The position numbers were made by a program, and so were the translations under genes. The notes under the pieces are model-generated. The model was given only the letters and a program-made list of their open reading frames with translations, was not told the origin of the DNA and made no database searches. From Albula goreensis (taxonomy: Eukaryota; Chordata; Actinopteri; Albuliformes; Albulidae): a stretch of DNA of 64,000 nucleotides. Below, one piece after another: positions 40,201 through 52,700 of the stretch. Location: positions 28,278,406-28,342,405 of the forward strand of contig CM040745.1 in the NCBI GenBank assembly GCA_022829145.1, given 5' to 3'. Numbering within the stretch: position 1 is the first letter of the stretch; each line of letters opens with the position of its first letter.

Positions 40201-43126
40201 CACTTGAGCAGCCTCCTAGCCTCCCCTCCGTGCCCCTTGGCTCATCCGTAGCAACTGACTACCAGCACATACCACCACCCTACCACCAGCACAGCTGATT
40301 CCGCTCACCTGTGGAGTAGTACTCCAGCACAGGGTCCTTGCAGAAGGACTTGAAGCGCCAGGTGACCAGGACATCCTGCAGGTTGGCTGAGGTGGAGTAA
40401 TCACAGCGCAAGGTGACGGAGGCGAACAGAGCTGTGCTCCTCTCAGTCTGAGGAACTATCACCTGGATGGACAGCACATCTGAAATACAGACAGTTGTTT
40501 TTATACTGTGGGTTTTTTATTTTTATTATTATTTGTGAGTTTTATACAAATGTCTTTAGATTTATTTAGACAGTTAGAAGGCAGAGAGTGGTATAGATGA
40601 AGAGGGAGCATAGCAAGGAAAGTCAGAGCTCAGTCTTGAACCTGGGTCTCTGAAGAATCATATATGGTTTGAGGTGGTTGTGTTACTCACTGAGCTATCT
40701 ATTCTCCACTTTTAGTCATTAAAAAATGAACTGCACATAGTAAACGTATTGGCTTGCATTAAATAATTAGAAGGAACACACTCATATTCAGCCCCCCATC
40801 AAAAAAAAAAAAAAAAAAACACCACAGATCTAGGTGTGTCTTCTACTCACAACACATTCAGTCTCATACCAGTTTCACACATCAGAAACATCACAAAACT
40901 AGATGAACCAGTAATACTGGTTTGAACCACAGTTCTTTGTGGCTGACACTTGTCCCTGCTTTGCTTAATAAACACAGTGGCTACTCTCCCAACAGACTGA
41001 GCGGGTGGTGTGCTCATGTTGTTTCATGCAATCATAACATCATTTGTACTGCCACATATAGATTAAAAAACCCCAGTCATTTGAGACTGTCCATCTGTAT
41101 GTTACAACCTCTATGTTACAACCTGCTAATTCCTTCACTACAAACACCTGTCCTGGACTTCAATGTCACTGTTCCCTTTACCATGGTACATTAGTACAAA
41201 CACTTATTTCATTTCTTCCATTACCTGGATTTGACTTGCACCATCTTATGAACTGCTATAGTTTAAATAAATTTCCGGAAGTCCTATAATTCCTAAGTGA
41301 TTTAAAACATTTTGTGAAATACCTTATGGCATCTATAAAATGCTGTGAGCTTGACCCATGATCACCAGACCAGGACAAAGAAGGAACCACCACACTGGAT
41401 ACACCAGGAAGCCACAAAAATGTTTCTTAGAATTTCAGTACCATTTGGGAAAATAGCTTATCTTTTCATCCTCTGTATCACCTGGGTGTGGAAATAGTGG
41501 TTTCATTTCACATTGGTTACATGCTCAGCATTCTTTGTGACCAAAATGCATGATGTGTAAAACCTATTGAACACAGTGGAACTAGGCATGCAATGGTTCT
41601 GCTAGTAAGGGAAATGACTGAACATGAGACGTTTTTGCACTCTGATATTCACTCTGTTGCCGTACTCTGATGCGAGACATGGGCTTACTTACAATTCAAA
41701 AACACTCCATTTCAGTTCAGAGAAACCACCACCTAACGTGGGTAGCCCTGATATGTTTGAACAGAGTGTGGAACAACCACACGATGCTCTGACTTTATAC
41801 TAAGCCAGAGTGTGCTCAATTACCCCTCAGGTGAATTTTTAAGTGAATGTACAGACTTGAAGGCAAAGTAGCTTATTTTCTTGGTTAGTAATTTTTTTTT
41901 TGTCCCAAAATCACAGAGCAGCTTAAAAATAAACAGTCCATAGTACATTAGTAAATGTGGCTATGAAATATAATTAACATATTCATAATTTTAGAAAACC
42001 ACATTGGGTAGGACAACTAACCACTCCATGGTGTATAGAGTGTACATGGTGTACATCCTGACAAATTCATGCATTCATTGGTGTATCAAATGTAGCTTGC
42101 TATCTATCAGAGAGTAGCAAACTAGAGTACACCCTGTTCAGAATCTGCTTAGTGTAGCAAGCAGTTACAATTCAGCCTCCTGCATTCCAGTGTAAGAAAA
42201 AAAAAATCAGTAAACACGTTTCTGTGAATCTCCACCGCATGCCAGTAGCACAGATCCAAAAGCATGAGAGCATGAGGAGCAGCACACAGCACCTGCTCTA
42301 AACAGAACGAACACATTGCTGCTGTAGGAAAAAAACAAATCAAAACAAAAAAAAACCCCAATCTGTCTACAACCTCTGTATATGTACTTCACATTCCATC
42401 GGTCTTTCAACAAAACATTCATTCATTGAGCATTGCCACAACAACATGGCCCTGGTTTGTCTCCATGCGTTTCCCATTCAAATTAGGTAGTCAAAGATTG
42501 CGTAGAATAACATTATTATATACCCATCCCAAGAGTAAACAACCAAGGGGCTTTCTGCCCCTCATCCATGCGCCCTCTAAGTTTCATATAACATAAATAT
42601 TTATTGCTCAAAATGAACAAATGTAACAATTTTCTAAAAAGGAAATTGGGACTGTGTTTGTCCTATCTTTGTTATCGCTACTTCTCCTTACGAGGGTTTT
42701 TGGGCCCCTCTGGAGAGCTACTTCAACCAAACAATATCGCAATGGACACAACACTTTAGTAACGTGTACACCATTACCGATGGTTTGATTTCAGGACTCA
42801 CTTGTTTCTTACATGTTCGTACATTGTTCGTCAAAATATCATTATCTCTATATACATCTAAACAACCCTTAATCACGTGATCGGTACTTGTTTGCTTAGG
42901 TCATAGTTTCACCTGTAGATGATTGACCTACTGAGCATGCTCGGTTTCGACAAATAAAACGGAAAGTTTTCAACTATTTCAACAATAGCTGATATCGATA
43001 TACATTACACACACAAACTACACTGATAAATCAAAATGACAAACGCAAAGTTTATGCAAATTCCACTTCACCTGTTGCCAGGAAACAAAGCAGCAATGCC
43101 GTCAGTATCAGGTTCCTCATTGTCAT
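36977..43126 (-). CDS. ildr1: ildr1, angulin-2 tricellular junction receptor (8 coding exons)
   Basis: Coding exons in transcript order on the minus strand: 43126-43072, 40479-40309, 40038-39889, 39408-39289, 38865-38719, 38484-38356, 38257-37434 and 37015-36977. The phases join exactly and give 544 residues (human about 546). Domains: signal peptide [19 protein letters not shown]-type Ig domain about 20-165 with the Cys44-Cys144 pair and the hallmark [11 protein letters not shown]; transmembrane helix from about 167 ([15 protein letters not shown]); a Cys-rich juxtamembrane block of CC and CCC clusters, probably palmitoylated; and a long Ser/Arg/Pro-rich tail with [23 protein letters not shown] and PPSY. 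The C-terminus SVVI is a PDZ ligand. Angulin-2 marks tricellular contacts and recruits tricellulin; human loss causes deafness DFNB42. The tail holds an in-frame 27-bp duplication. It lies just downstream of the ildr2-type paralogue. Confidence 0.96.
37231..37279. repeat. (TG)n microsatellite in the last ildr1 intron
   Basis: About 48 bp of TG repeat between ildr1 coding exons 7 and 8, followed by a short GA run. Confidence 0.95.
38113..38166 (-). repeat. ildr1: 27-bp coding duplication in ildr1 tail
   Basis: Two adjacent 27-bp copies, at 38113-38139 and 38140-38166, differ at two positions. They add nine residues, giving NGMAPSIHG twice in a row in the His/Pro/Gly-rich part of the cytoplasmic tail. 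The duplication is in frame. Confidence 0.9.
39499..39640 (+). mobile_element. Dispersed DNA-transposon-like repeat, copy 2
   Basis: It starts CAGGGGTGTCAAAATCAATT and continues with ATGGTTTCCTTTCCATTAGC and AGCCAACTTCAG. The start and the TGGTTTCCTTT block match the copy at 24593 and the general form of non-autonomous hAT-like fish repeats. The right end is unclear. It is in the ildr1 intron between coding exons 3 and 4. Confidence 0.45.
40545..40705 (-). mobile_element. tRNA-derived SINE in ildr1 intron 1
   Basis: Read on the minus strand, there is an A-box (TAGCTCAGTGAG, from 40697) and a B-box (GGTTCAAGACT, from 40642), the split promoter of RNA polymerase III in tRNA-derived SINEs. About 90 bp of tRNA-unrelated body follows, ending in an A/T-rich AAATAAATCT tail. 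The box spacing (55 bp) is wider than in a true tRNA and no cloverleaf is apparent, so this is a retroposed SINE and not a tRNA gene. Confidence 0.7.
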
Positions 43127-43450
43127 GTATATAGCTAGTTCCAGCTTGGAAACTTTTGAACACGGTTTTTCTTATTCCACTCGTTGCTCACATCTCAGTT
43201 TCGTAAACAAACATTGTCATACGCAATACTTCCAGAATTAATCGTCGTCAAAATCCCATATTTCCTCTGAAAAATAGATTCTTTCCTTCCTCTCTTCACA
43301 GTGACTTTCCGGGCAGGTGGATATGTACCTTTTTCCCAAATGATAATACGTCCGTTTCCCCTCCCCCAGGTCTCAGAGGCATCACTGATCCCACCCCGAA
43401 CAGGTGCGTCACACGTCTCACCAATGCGGCCTCAGGGCCAAGTAGCAATA
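43127..43450 (-). promoter_or_regulatory. ildr1: ildr1 5' UTR and candidate promoter
   Basis: The ATG at 43126 opens a signal peptide and no acceptor of note precedes it, so the coding start appears to lie in the first exon. CpG-containing DNA up to about 43450 is the likely promoter. The transcription start is not visible. Confidence 0.35.
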
Positions 43451-44442
43451 GCCGAAACTTGAAATATAAATGTATTGAGTGAGTGATGGCAAATGAGTGC
43501 ATCAGCATGTCGACCTAGATGTCATTTGCCTTGTTTCGATATTTTATTTCAACATGGAACATTAAGGACATGCACATGTATGATGTAGTCATGTTTGGAG
43601 CTGTTGAAAAGCTAATGTTATGAGGAACAAGGTGGTGTCATTGATGGTGTGGTACAGTGGGCGCTGAATAAAAATCTTTGAGCACCTTTCAAAAGGTAAC
43701 AGCAGGTAATGCAAGTTACCTATAAGTCAGTAGCCGACTGTGCTACAAATGGTTAATGTAGTGTGATTCTCTAACAGAGGTAGCACAAACAGGGTCATTG
43801 TTGTCACTGCGGATTGGCTGTGATTGTCTTTCTTTGATGATTTGGTCATTTCCTTTGATCTTGTGGGCATATAGGAGGAAAGGTGTACTGGCTCGTCACT
43901 GCGACCTGCTGAGCGACATTCGCGTATAGCCACTATACATCACATTCTATGTTATTGTATATTCAGGCATTGCTAATACATTACATTCATTGTAACCTGT
44001 CATGCTTCTTTGTTTCTAACCACTACACATATGCAGAGAACTTGACTAGCTGTATGCAGTCGTCACTCGACTATACACTTGTGCTCTTGCTTGATACACA
44101 CGGTCGTCTGCAGATAGCGGTCTGTATAGAGCCACACCACTGGCATATTGAGGCTATAGTCCCTCGTTTGTGCCTTGTTGCATGTGTAACTGTGGTTAAA
44201 GAGAACAGTTACAAACAGTATTTGGAATCAGATAACTGAACAATTAATTACATTGATTTGTAATTAAGGGTAGTTACATTAGTCCTGCTCCGGTAGCATC
44301 AGGTAAGACGTCTACCTTCGCCACTCGGGCACTTCCCTCTTGGGGATTCTACAAAACCCTATTTGCTTATAAATATTTCTGACTTTGTCCCAGCAAGTGG
44401 CATTTACTTTACTTGCTTTTTTTTTTACTTTTTAACTGGCAA

Positions 44443-44480
<38 letters not shown>

Positions 44481-47400
44481 GTATCTGTTTAGATACACAT
44501 ATTTAATAAAAAAATATGTTCATGAAAACATCATGTTACCCACAGATAGAGGCAAAATGGCAGATTGGTATAACATTATTAAACGTTTCTGTTGATCGCT
44601 TAGAAAGTACTGTAAGTATGCTTGTAGAAGTAGAAATTGACTGTGTCCAAGCAATATTGTTCCAGGGCTTCAGTAACTCACATGCCCTTCTTCATTTGCC
44701 AAATCTGCTTCAAGGCATTTCCTACAATTGTAGTTTCATCCTGGGACAAATGCCAAAAATTTGTGTCTCTTTACACTTTAGAATTCGGTTGTTTCCTGTT
44801 CCTGTCTGCTTGTATTTAAAGTGTAGCCTACGCACATAGGCTGAATTTTGCACAGACGGGTGTCACAGAAAGGCCCTTCCTTTGCAACTCATGCAAGCAC
44901 AAAGTGCACCCCCAGTTGACCAGCAGATGTTGCTAGTGAGTGATAATAAACACAGATATTCCTGTTAGCTACATCCCTCTGTATATTGCTAATTATGAGT
45001 TGCTCTGCAACTAGTTGACACTTGCACAATCCAGATGCAGTACTAGCCATAGGGACCATCTACACACTGGAACAGAGCCTTAACAGGATGAGCCACTCAG
45101 CAGGCTTGTGAAAAAAATGTGATTGTTATTGATAAACACATATCAGAGACTTGCAGAATACACATACAACAGAATGATATTCCATCTTCATAAAATGGAA
45201 AAATGTGTCACTGCCCTGTTATGGTATCAATGACCAAGAGAAATATTCTTTTCTGAGTGGCTCAGTGAATAGTAAGCTCTCACTGGATGCACAGGCTAAC
45301 CCTGCAGGCTACACATCCTAGGTCTGATATTTGATATAACATTAGCTAGCTGTTTATAGGAGTTAGCACAGAGATGATCAGCATACTCCCATCTGTGACA
45401 GGGCCAATTTAGCCAGCATCATTTCATACCAATGACACACAAAGTGCATACAGGCCAGCGGGTACTATCAGGGAGAGAGACTCATTTTTGCTTCTCTGAT
45501 TTACCTACTAATTATAACTATATTTATTCCGGGCAAGCAGTGCTGTCACAGGAAGACGGGGTGAGAGCTGAAAAGTGAAAGGTGTTGACTAGTCTAGGGG
45601 CCTACAGCTGGAGAGGGTGCACAAGAATTCCCGTAGGATGTCTTTGACCTCCGCATCATACATTATGTTCACATAACTGCACACCTTGTCATGTCTTTCT
45701 TCAATTAAATTATGTGTAGATATTGCATTTATTTAGTTTCAAAGGAAAGTTGATTTATGTCTTATATATAGTTTGAGCATTTTCCCCCTGATGATTCAGA
45801 GCACTGGTCTAGTGTGGCAGCCCTCACAGACAGGCAGGTGGCATCATAGCATTAGATTTATGATTTGTGCTGCTTTGCTGTTCAGAAATCAACACACATT
45901 TGGGTGCAGTTTGCAAAGGCTCATTCCATTGCAAAGATTCATGTCTGGATTATTTTTATTTGCTTGCAGAAAATAATGGGCACTATCTATGACTGACAAA
46001 CATTCAACAATCATAAAGCTGGGAGCAGGTTTAAATCAGTTAATGTAAGCTTTAAAAATACAGACTATGAGACTTGAAGTGCCTGGCTGTCTGACCACTT
46101 CTTTCTGTACTGGTTTCTGTAGTACATAAATGAGTTATCACCATGTACAGAAGAGTCACTTTAGATGAAAGAATTAATCAGATTTTGGTTTCAAAATTTG
46201 CATTTCAAAATAAAAAATATTTTGCAGCACCGACCTGAACAAATATTATTTTCAGAAACCAATTAGTGGTTGTACATGTGTCATACTAAGTGAAACTGCA
46301 AAAGTGAACATTCTTTGCCTCAGTTTTTGACACACTGTGACACACAAATATGTCGCCATGAGATTTTGTATATACACAGGAAAATAAGATAAAATGTGAA
46401 ATATTCATGAGCGAAAGGTAATTCATATCGCTCACTGGATGATTTTAAAGAAATATATAGCACAATAGTCAACAGTAACTATTGTTAAAATATATAACAG
46501 TAATGAAATTAGAAATAATGTAGTATATGCATGATAGTAATTCATGATAATATGCATGGTTAGATGCAAATTAGATTTAATATTATGCTGAAACACCGTT
46601 ATACTTCACTATTTCAACATTAGTTACCAGTAGTAGTTACCTGACATGATCTGCTCCTTACAGGATCCAGGGCTGCTACCGAGTAAGGGAAGACAAACTA
46701 AGACTGTAAATAGTCTTTGCAGGCTGGAGTAACTGTGCATACTCTTACATTTCTAGCACCACCTGTAACATCTGCCGCGTACCAAAACTTGGTGTTTCAT
46801 ACAATGTTTTACATAATATTGACATAATCAACGTATTACTTAATAATCACTGCCAAAGTTCTGTGGGCTGACAGTAATTTTTCAGTCATCTTCACGATTC
46901 ACTTTGACCCCTTATCACTCTCAGTCTTATCCACCTACTTGAGTTCACAACATATTCACATTTGATTACACTGGTCTCACTCCTGACTAGACTTCACACT
47001 TCTTATTACTCACATTATGAGTTGTCATGAAGAACACATAACTGTAGCGTCAGGACAATGAGCTTCATGTTCCTTAAACCCAAACTTAGTGACACTACAT
47101 TTCTCTGTACTTCATTGGTTGAACAGCAGTGTACCTGAATAGGTTCTGAACAAGTGGGGCACAATGCACTATGCCTGCTCTCTCATCAAGGACTGTGATG
47201 CACTGTCTAGTTAATGAATCCTTGCTCATACAAACAAATCTCCAATGTGATACATTTTACTTCCCTTTTCTAGATATTGGATAATCTGTAAAACTGTTGA
47301 TAGCTTCTGATACATATAAATAAGCCAACAGGAGAAAACTGGATAATAGGGCAGGTATTTCAAAAGCTGATGGTATCAACTATACATGTATATTTTTTTA

Positions 47401-49688
47401 TAAATGAAAATTTCCCCTTTTTGTTCACGAATTCCCATGGGCACAAACACACATAAATGCATGCACACTACAAAACATTCCTGCTGGGGCTGACTGGCTG
47501 GCGGAATCACCTGGAGGAAGAGGAAAATGACACAGAGGAAATGACATAAGAAGGCAGGAAGTCGAACAGGCCTGGAGTTAAGAACAGAGTTAAGAACTGA
47601 TAAAAATGGGCCAGTCAGCTTATCATTTGTGAATCCATCACTATATCAACTCCCAAGTGCCTGAAAATCTTTACATTTTATTGGACAGAGTTATCATAAA
47701 CCATAAACCATTTCATCTGAGATTTTTTTTTTGAGATTTTAAGTGCCCAATATCCAAAGGCCTGTTTCATCTCTGCAATGTAAATTCATATTTCTGAAGC
47801 ATGTGCTTCCTATTGCTGCTTCTTACCACTGAACAGTACATCAAATGAGCTGACCTGGTGGAGTGAACCTAATGAACAGCGGACTGTAAACAACCATTTC
47901 ACTCAAGGAGCAGCTCTGTGATGACAAACATAACCATGTCGACCACAATTCCAAACACTGTAGTAAATTGTAAATTGCACAGTGCAGCTCCCAAACACAA
48001 TCGGCACTGCCATGGTCAGGGTTAGAAAATTCCAAAAATGTAGCATATCATCAGCACCTACTCTGTAGGACTACACTAATTAAAACAATACATCTAATGG
48101 TTAACAAGATCACAAATAGCACTATTATTTAAAAATATTGATACAATAATAATCTAATTTAAATTGATTGTTTGTGCATGTGTGTCTGAGTATGTCAGTG
48201 TGTGATTTACAACATGTCAGACAGCTGAAGAGGGGAGACCAACTGCAGTGGGAGATGAATCTAATTTTGTGTTTTAAGTCAGGTATTCAAGAGTTGACTT
48301 ACATGTACAGTTGGTGTGTGCTTGTGTGTGTGTACTTCTGAGGTCTGTGTATTCAGTTGTGCAAAGTGAGTGTGTACACAGTGTGTGTGGATCATTCTGA
48401 TACAGAAAGAGATTAGAAATAAAAGTTAACACCTCCTTATCTAATGTACACACTCACATTCATGCACAATAATCACATACAGTAAAACAGCCATTGTGAA
48501 TGTGTAGAGAAGACAATTTTTTTATATCAAAAGAAAAACAATGACAAAAATGAGGGTAATACAGTATAATGAATGGCACAGGATCAAATTACAGTTCAGA
48601 ATATATTCCCCTTTGATGCCTTAGCAACCTTGCACAATAACTTATTATACAAATGCAAAATGAGGAAATATTTATACTGTATTATGACCGAGCATCTGAA
48701 TCATAATGCAGTGCTAACTGGATTACCTGTACTTTTGCGGTATCCGTATTAGAATCAGTAGGGCACATGTAGGTGTGATGGACTGGGTAAAAGATGTGGA
48801 GGAGGAGGGTCATACAGTGACATCACTGAGAGCTCATGACATTGCGCAGATGACCCTCATGGAGGCAGTGTCATTAAAGTGTTACAGTGTGCAGAGGCAG
48901 GCAGTGATAGGTATTCGGTGAGCTGTAGATCATTTCACATGTCCACAACTCTGAGGGTTTCAAAGCAAGCTGACAAAAAGCTCCCGACTTTTGGGATGGG
49001 GTGGGTGGGTGGCATTAGTGTGGGGACCCTGGAACCTCTGCTTCATCTTCCATGAAAACAATGGACACTGGGAATGCATTATCAGCTCCCAGCCTCTGCC
49101 ACTCTGTTAACATAACAGCTAGAAAGATTTTTCATGATACAAAAACCACCTCAATTATTTTCACCACAAAAATTATTTGTCTGTCTTTTGGCATTGGCAG
49201 TAAACCAAATTGACATGCACTTGTATCTTGGCACTAAACCAGATTGGCACACTCTTTCCGGTCTGTCTTTTGGAAGTAAACCACACGGACACACTCTTTT
49301 CTGTATCCTGAAAATAAACTACATTGTCCATCATACTGTCCACTCCATGCTGGGCAATGAATTCTGAGGAAATTACAGACTCCAGGCTACAGAAAGAGAC
49401 GTGCTTGTAGACCAAGTATAAGGCAAGCAGGATTAGAGTGATTCTCCATGTGTTCTCCTGACAATGTAACTGTTTGTCCTTAAAAAAACATGGTTTCATT
49501 GTCCCAGCGCTCATTGAGTGATTGATGATGTCTATCCAGTCAGTCTATAAGCTGACATGTACAGTTCTTCAGTCTGTTTGATGATCGATACATAATGCCT
49601 GAGCAGTCTTTTTGTTCTTTGATGCTTCCCGCATGTCCAGCCTGCTGTATCTTGTGAGAGCCACTGTGGATCTCCCATTCTTCGAGGT
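43450..49688. other. ildr1 to ildr2-type intergenic region
   Basis: About 6 kb of AT-rich DNA, part of which must be the 3' UTR of the ildr2-type gene. It contains a 32-bp poly(T) run at about 44444-44475 and a possible degraded SINE at about 45255-45345. I find no exon or RNA gene. Confidence 0.5.
49179..49330. repeat. Degenerate ~40-bp tandem repeat, about four copies
   Basis: Successive diverged units share TCTTTTGG-A/C-n-GTAAACCA-n-GACA-n-CTCTT, at about 49185, 49226, 49264 and 49305. The units differ at many positions, so the array is old. It lies just downstream of the ildr2-type terminal exon and probably in its 3' UTR. Confidence 0.6.
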
Positions 49689-49724
49689 TCACACTATGAG
49701 AGAATCTCTGCTTAGAAGGGTGCT
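49689..49724 (-). CDS. ildr2: ildr2-type terminal micro-exon with PDZ ligand
   Basis: This 36-nt exon encodes [11 protein letters not shown] and a TGA stop. The acceptor is strong (GTGTTTTTTTAACAG). It joins in phase 0 to the donor GTG|GTGAGT after 50876 in the preceding large exon. The resulting end, SLIV, corresponds to the SLVV of LSR and ILDR2 and the SVVI of the neighbouring ildr1. If this donor is not used, the large exon runs on only to a TAG at 50861-50863 and the protein ends VVSYL, without the family ending. Confidence 0.85.
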   Translation of the reverse strand, partial: STLLSRDSLIV

Positions 49725-52700
49725 CTGTTAAAAAAACACCAGAAGCAATGTTAGTAATGTGCTCCACAGCAGTCCTGCCATCACGCAGCTCATGTTCTGT
49801 TAGTCAGGTCTGCCAGGGAGACAGAGTGGTCATGATTCATCATGCAGCATTGTGCTCTGTTAGTCAGGTCTACTGTGACATTAGAGTAGCAATCCATAGC
49901 AATCATGCAATGTATGAGCTGTTAGTGAGATCTGTCAGTGTGGTCATTACACCAAGGAAAGAATTACACATAGAAATGGCCCCTGAGCTCAATTCAGACA
50001 GTCATTAAAATTACATTTTCTCACCTCAGTGTAGAATAATTGTATTTTAATACAAAATAGTTCCACAAAAAAATAAAAAATGTGTCAAAACCTATTCTTC
50101 ATCCAGCTACAACACATTTATACAAAAATAACAACTTAGTTAAAATGATTTAGTTGAAATTGATTAGATTAATTTTAATTTTCATGTCCTCCTTACTATA
50201 CAATGAATAACATAAATAAACACAGAGTGTTTGCAAAATAAACACATGATCAAAGATAAAAAATCACTTAAATTATTTTAAAGCTTGCACAAGGCACACA
50301 AACACAAACCAAACTGGTAATAAGTCCAGCTTATTTTCACTCAGACAGTATTATTCTATGTGTATGGATTGCACATAGTGGAATTTAATGATTTTGTAGG
50401 GTTTTATATGCATATAAACTTCAAAAACTACTCAGTTTCATGTCTTATGACTGGTCCACTCAAAACTAACAGACATGTATCTGAATAATGATGGCAATAG
50501 CTATAATTATAAAATATGTGACAGATGCTCAACTTTGAACAAATGGTGCTGATCACACCACAACAGTGCAATTAAGCAGCACAATAAAGACGGGTATCAC
50601 TCAGATCACTTTCAGAATGATTTCTCACATGCTGTGACAAGGCTGTGCTTCTTTTAAAAATGAATCACGGGTTCCTGAAAGGGATCAAGTGTAAGGTGTA
50701 TTGTCTGGAGACCCTCCTTTGGCATTGCTGCTAGCAAATGAGAAGTCATCCTTATAATGATTGACAGCCATCACTGCCATTCTTACTGACACCAGGCTTA
50801 TTACTCACCACTGTCCTGGTGGTTATTTACATACTAATAAGAGAGCTGCTTATGAATCTTCTACAGGTAACTCACCACTTTGCGGGACTTATCCCGGTCT
50901 TCTCTGCGGTCCTGCAGGGTTTGGGACAGCCCCTGGGCAGGGCGGGTATAAGAAAAGGGGCGTGGAACCGGCTCAGAGGTCCGATATCGCTCACCGTCCC
51001 TCTCACAGTAGGGGGGCAGCGGGTCGTCCTCCTCTGGCCGGTTGCTAGGCGACCTGCTGAGATAGCAGTCGCTGCTCTTCTTGGAGCTCCCTTTGGAGGG
51101 TGTGTCGCTGTCATCCTCTCCCCTCCCGGCCCGCCCTCGGGCCTTGCGCTCCAGCACGCTGGTCAGAAAGGTGTCGTCGTATGCCGGCCCGCCTCTGGCA
51201 GATCTGGGAGCGGAGCGCTCACTGTCGCCCGTGTCTCGTCTCCTGCGGGGTGAGGGCGGGGGGCGGTCCCTGTCCCTTTCCCGCTCCCGGTCCGGGTTCT
51301 TCCTGTAATGGTTGGATGGGTGCCGGTCCAGCCAGGCATCGGGGTCCTCCTCGTCACTGTAGCGTGATTTTGGGCCATCCCGGTAGGGAGGGTAGTGCTC
51401 ACGCTCCTCCAGCTCCAGCTCGTAGTCCCGCCGCATGTCCCGAAACTCTCCCCGCCGCCCCCGCTGATTGTAGGACTGAGCAAACTCCTCCAGCTCGTCC
51501 AGGGATCCTGTGCGGTCTGTCGAGCGGAACACCTTCCTCTGCAGGTGTTCTGAACGTGTGTTCCACCTGCTGTCACATGAGCAAAGACACCTTTAGCCCA
51601 GACAGGTGCACAAACAGACACTCACACCCACACACACAAACTCACAACTTTCACAGATGAATAATCATAATTACTGCCCAGTATGATGCAAACATGCACA
51701 CACTTACTATGGACGCACAGACACCTTCAATACAGTTACTAATGTGAGAAGTGACAGAGTAAATATTGTTGGCTATGACCTTTAATTTGATAATTGCAGC
51801 ATCAAAGGGAGCTTGCTCTTGATGTATGACTGGAATGACTCGTGTACAGAGTTTAGTCCTGAGTTAATCTCTCTGCCCTTGGGTTTCCCCTGGTACCTGC
51901 TCTGCAGATCCTCTGCCCGGTTGCCACGGTGAGGGTGGCGTGTGGAGCGACGGCCTTGGGAGGACGAGGTGGCCCTGAAGTCTGCTTGGTCGTCCAGGTC
52001 AGTAATGGGTGGCAGCGCTTTCATCTGGACCTGCCGGTAGGTCTGGCGGAAGTCTGAGTCGCCCTCATGTAGAGAACTCAGCTCTGACATACTGCTGGCT
52101 GCAAGAGACAAGACATTGCCATGGAAACAAAGCCTACAGTTACTGGTGTCAGTTTTGTCATGAACTACGCCTGACTCTAACCACAGCTAATGACATATGA
52201 TTCCAGAACACTGGATGAGATTTCAGTTGGATTCCTATTTTATTGTTCCAGTCAAGTTCTGTCAAAGTTGTATAAAAATGTTACGTCACACTCATCATTC
52301 CCTAAAGGTTATCATTTATTCAAGAAAAAACAAGATGGAAGACATGTTAAATACAGTGTTCTGAACTGTACCTGAATAACAGAATTTTTAACCGTTATTA
52401 CCATGCCTGATAAAATCAGCATGAACATCTGTCCAAAACAGCAAATCATCTGGAATCCAATATTTTCAAATCTGATTTGAACCATAATTGTATGTAATTC
52501 AATTCCAATACAAATGTGATTCCTCCCCAGGTTTTTTGTGTCTGACCAATCAATTTTTTGCCCTCGTTGATTTGTTTCCTCATTCCAAACGTGACACACA
52601 CTTACCTAATTACTTCATACCAAATAATAATAAACATGCACTGAACATAGGTTGACATGATCAGGTAAATTGTGAGGTACTGTAAGAAAAGCCTCCCAAA

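Noticed and set aside
45255-45345. Second tRNA-derived SINE
   Set aside because: An A-box-like GGCTCAGTGAATAG is present, but the expected B-box is poor (GGTCTGATAT) and there is no clear tail. Too weak to annotate.
49860-50863. VVSYL as the natural C-terminus of the ildr2-type protein
   Set aside because: It lacks the PDZ ligand shared by the family, and a strong in-phase donor and downstream exon give SLIV. Kept only as a possible intron-retained form.
51100-51660. 186-residue plus-strand open frame
   Set aside because: Antisense shadow of the ildr2-type tail exon; Pro/Arg/Ser composition comes from the reverse complement of the charged tail.
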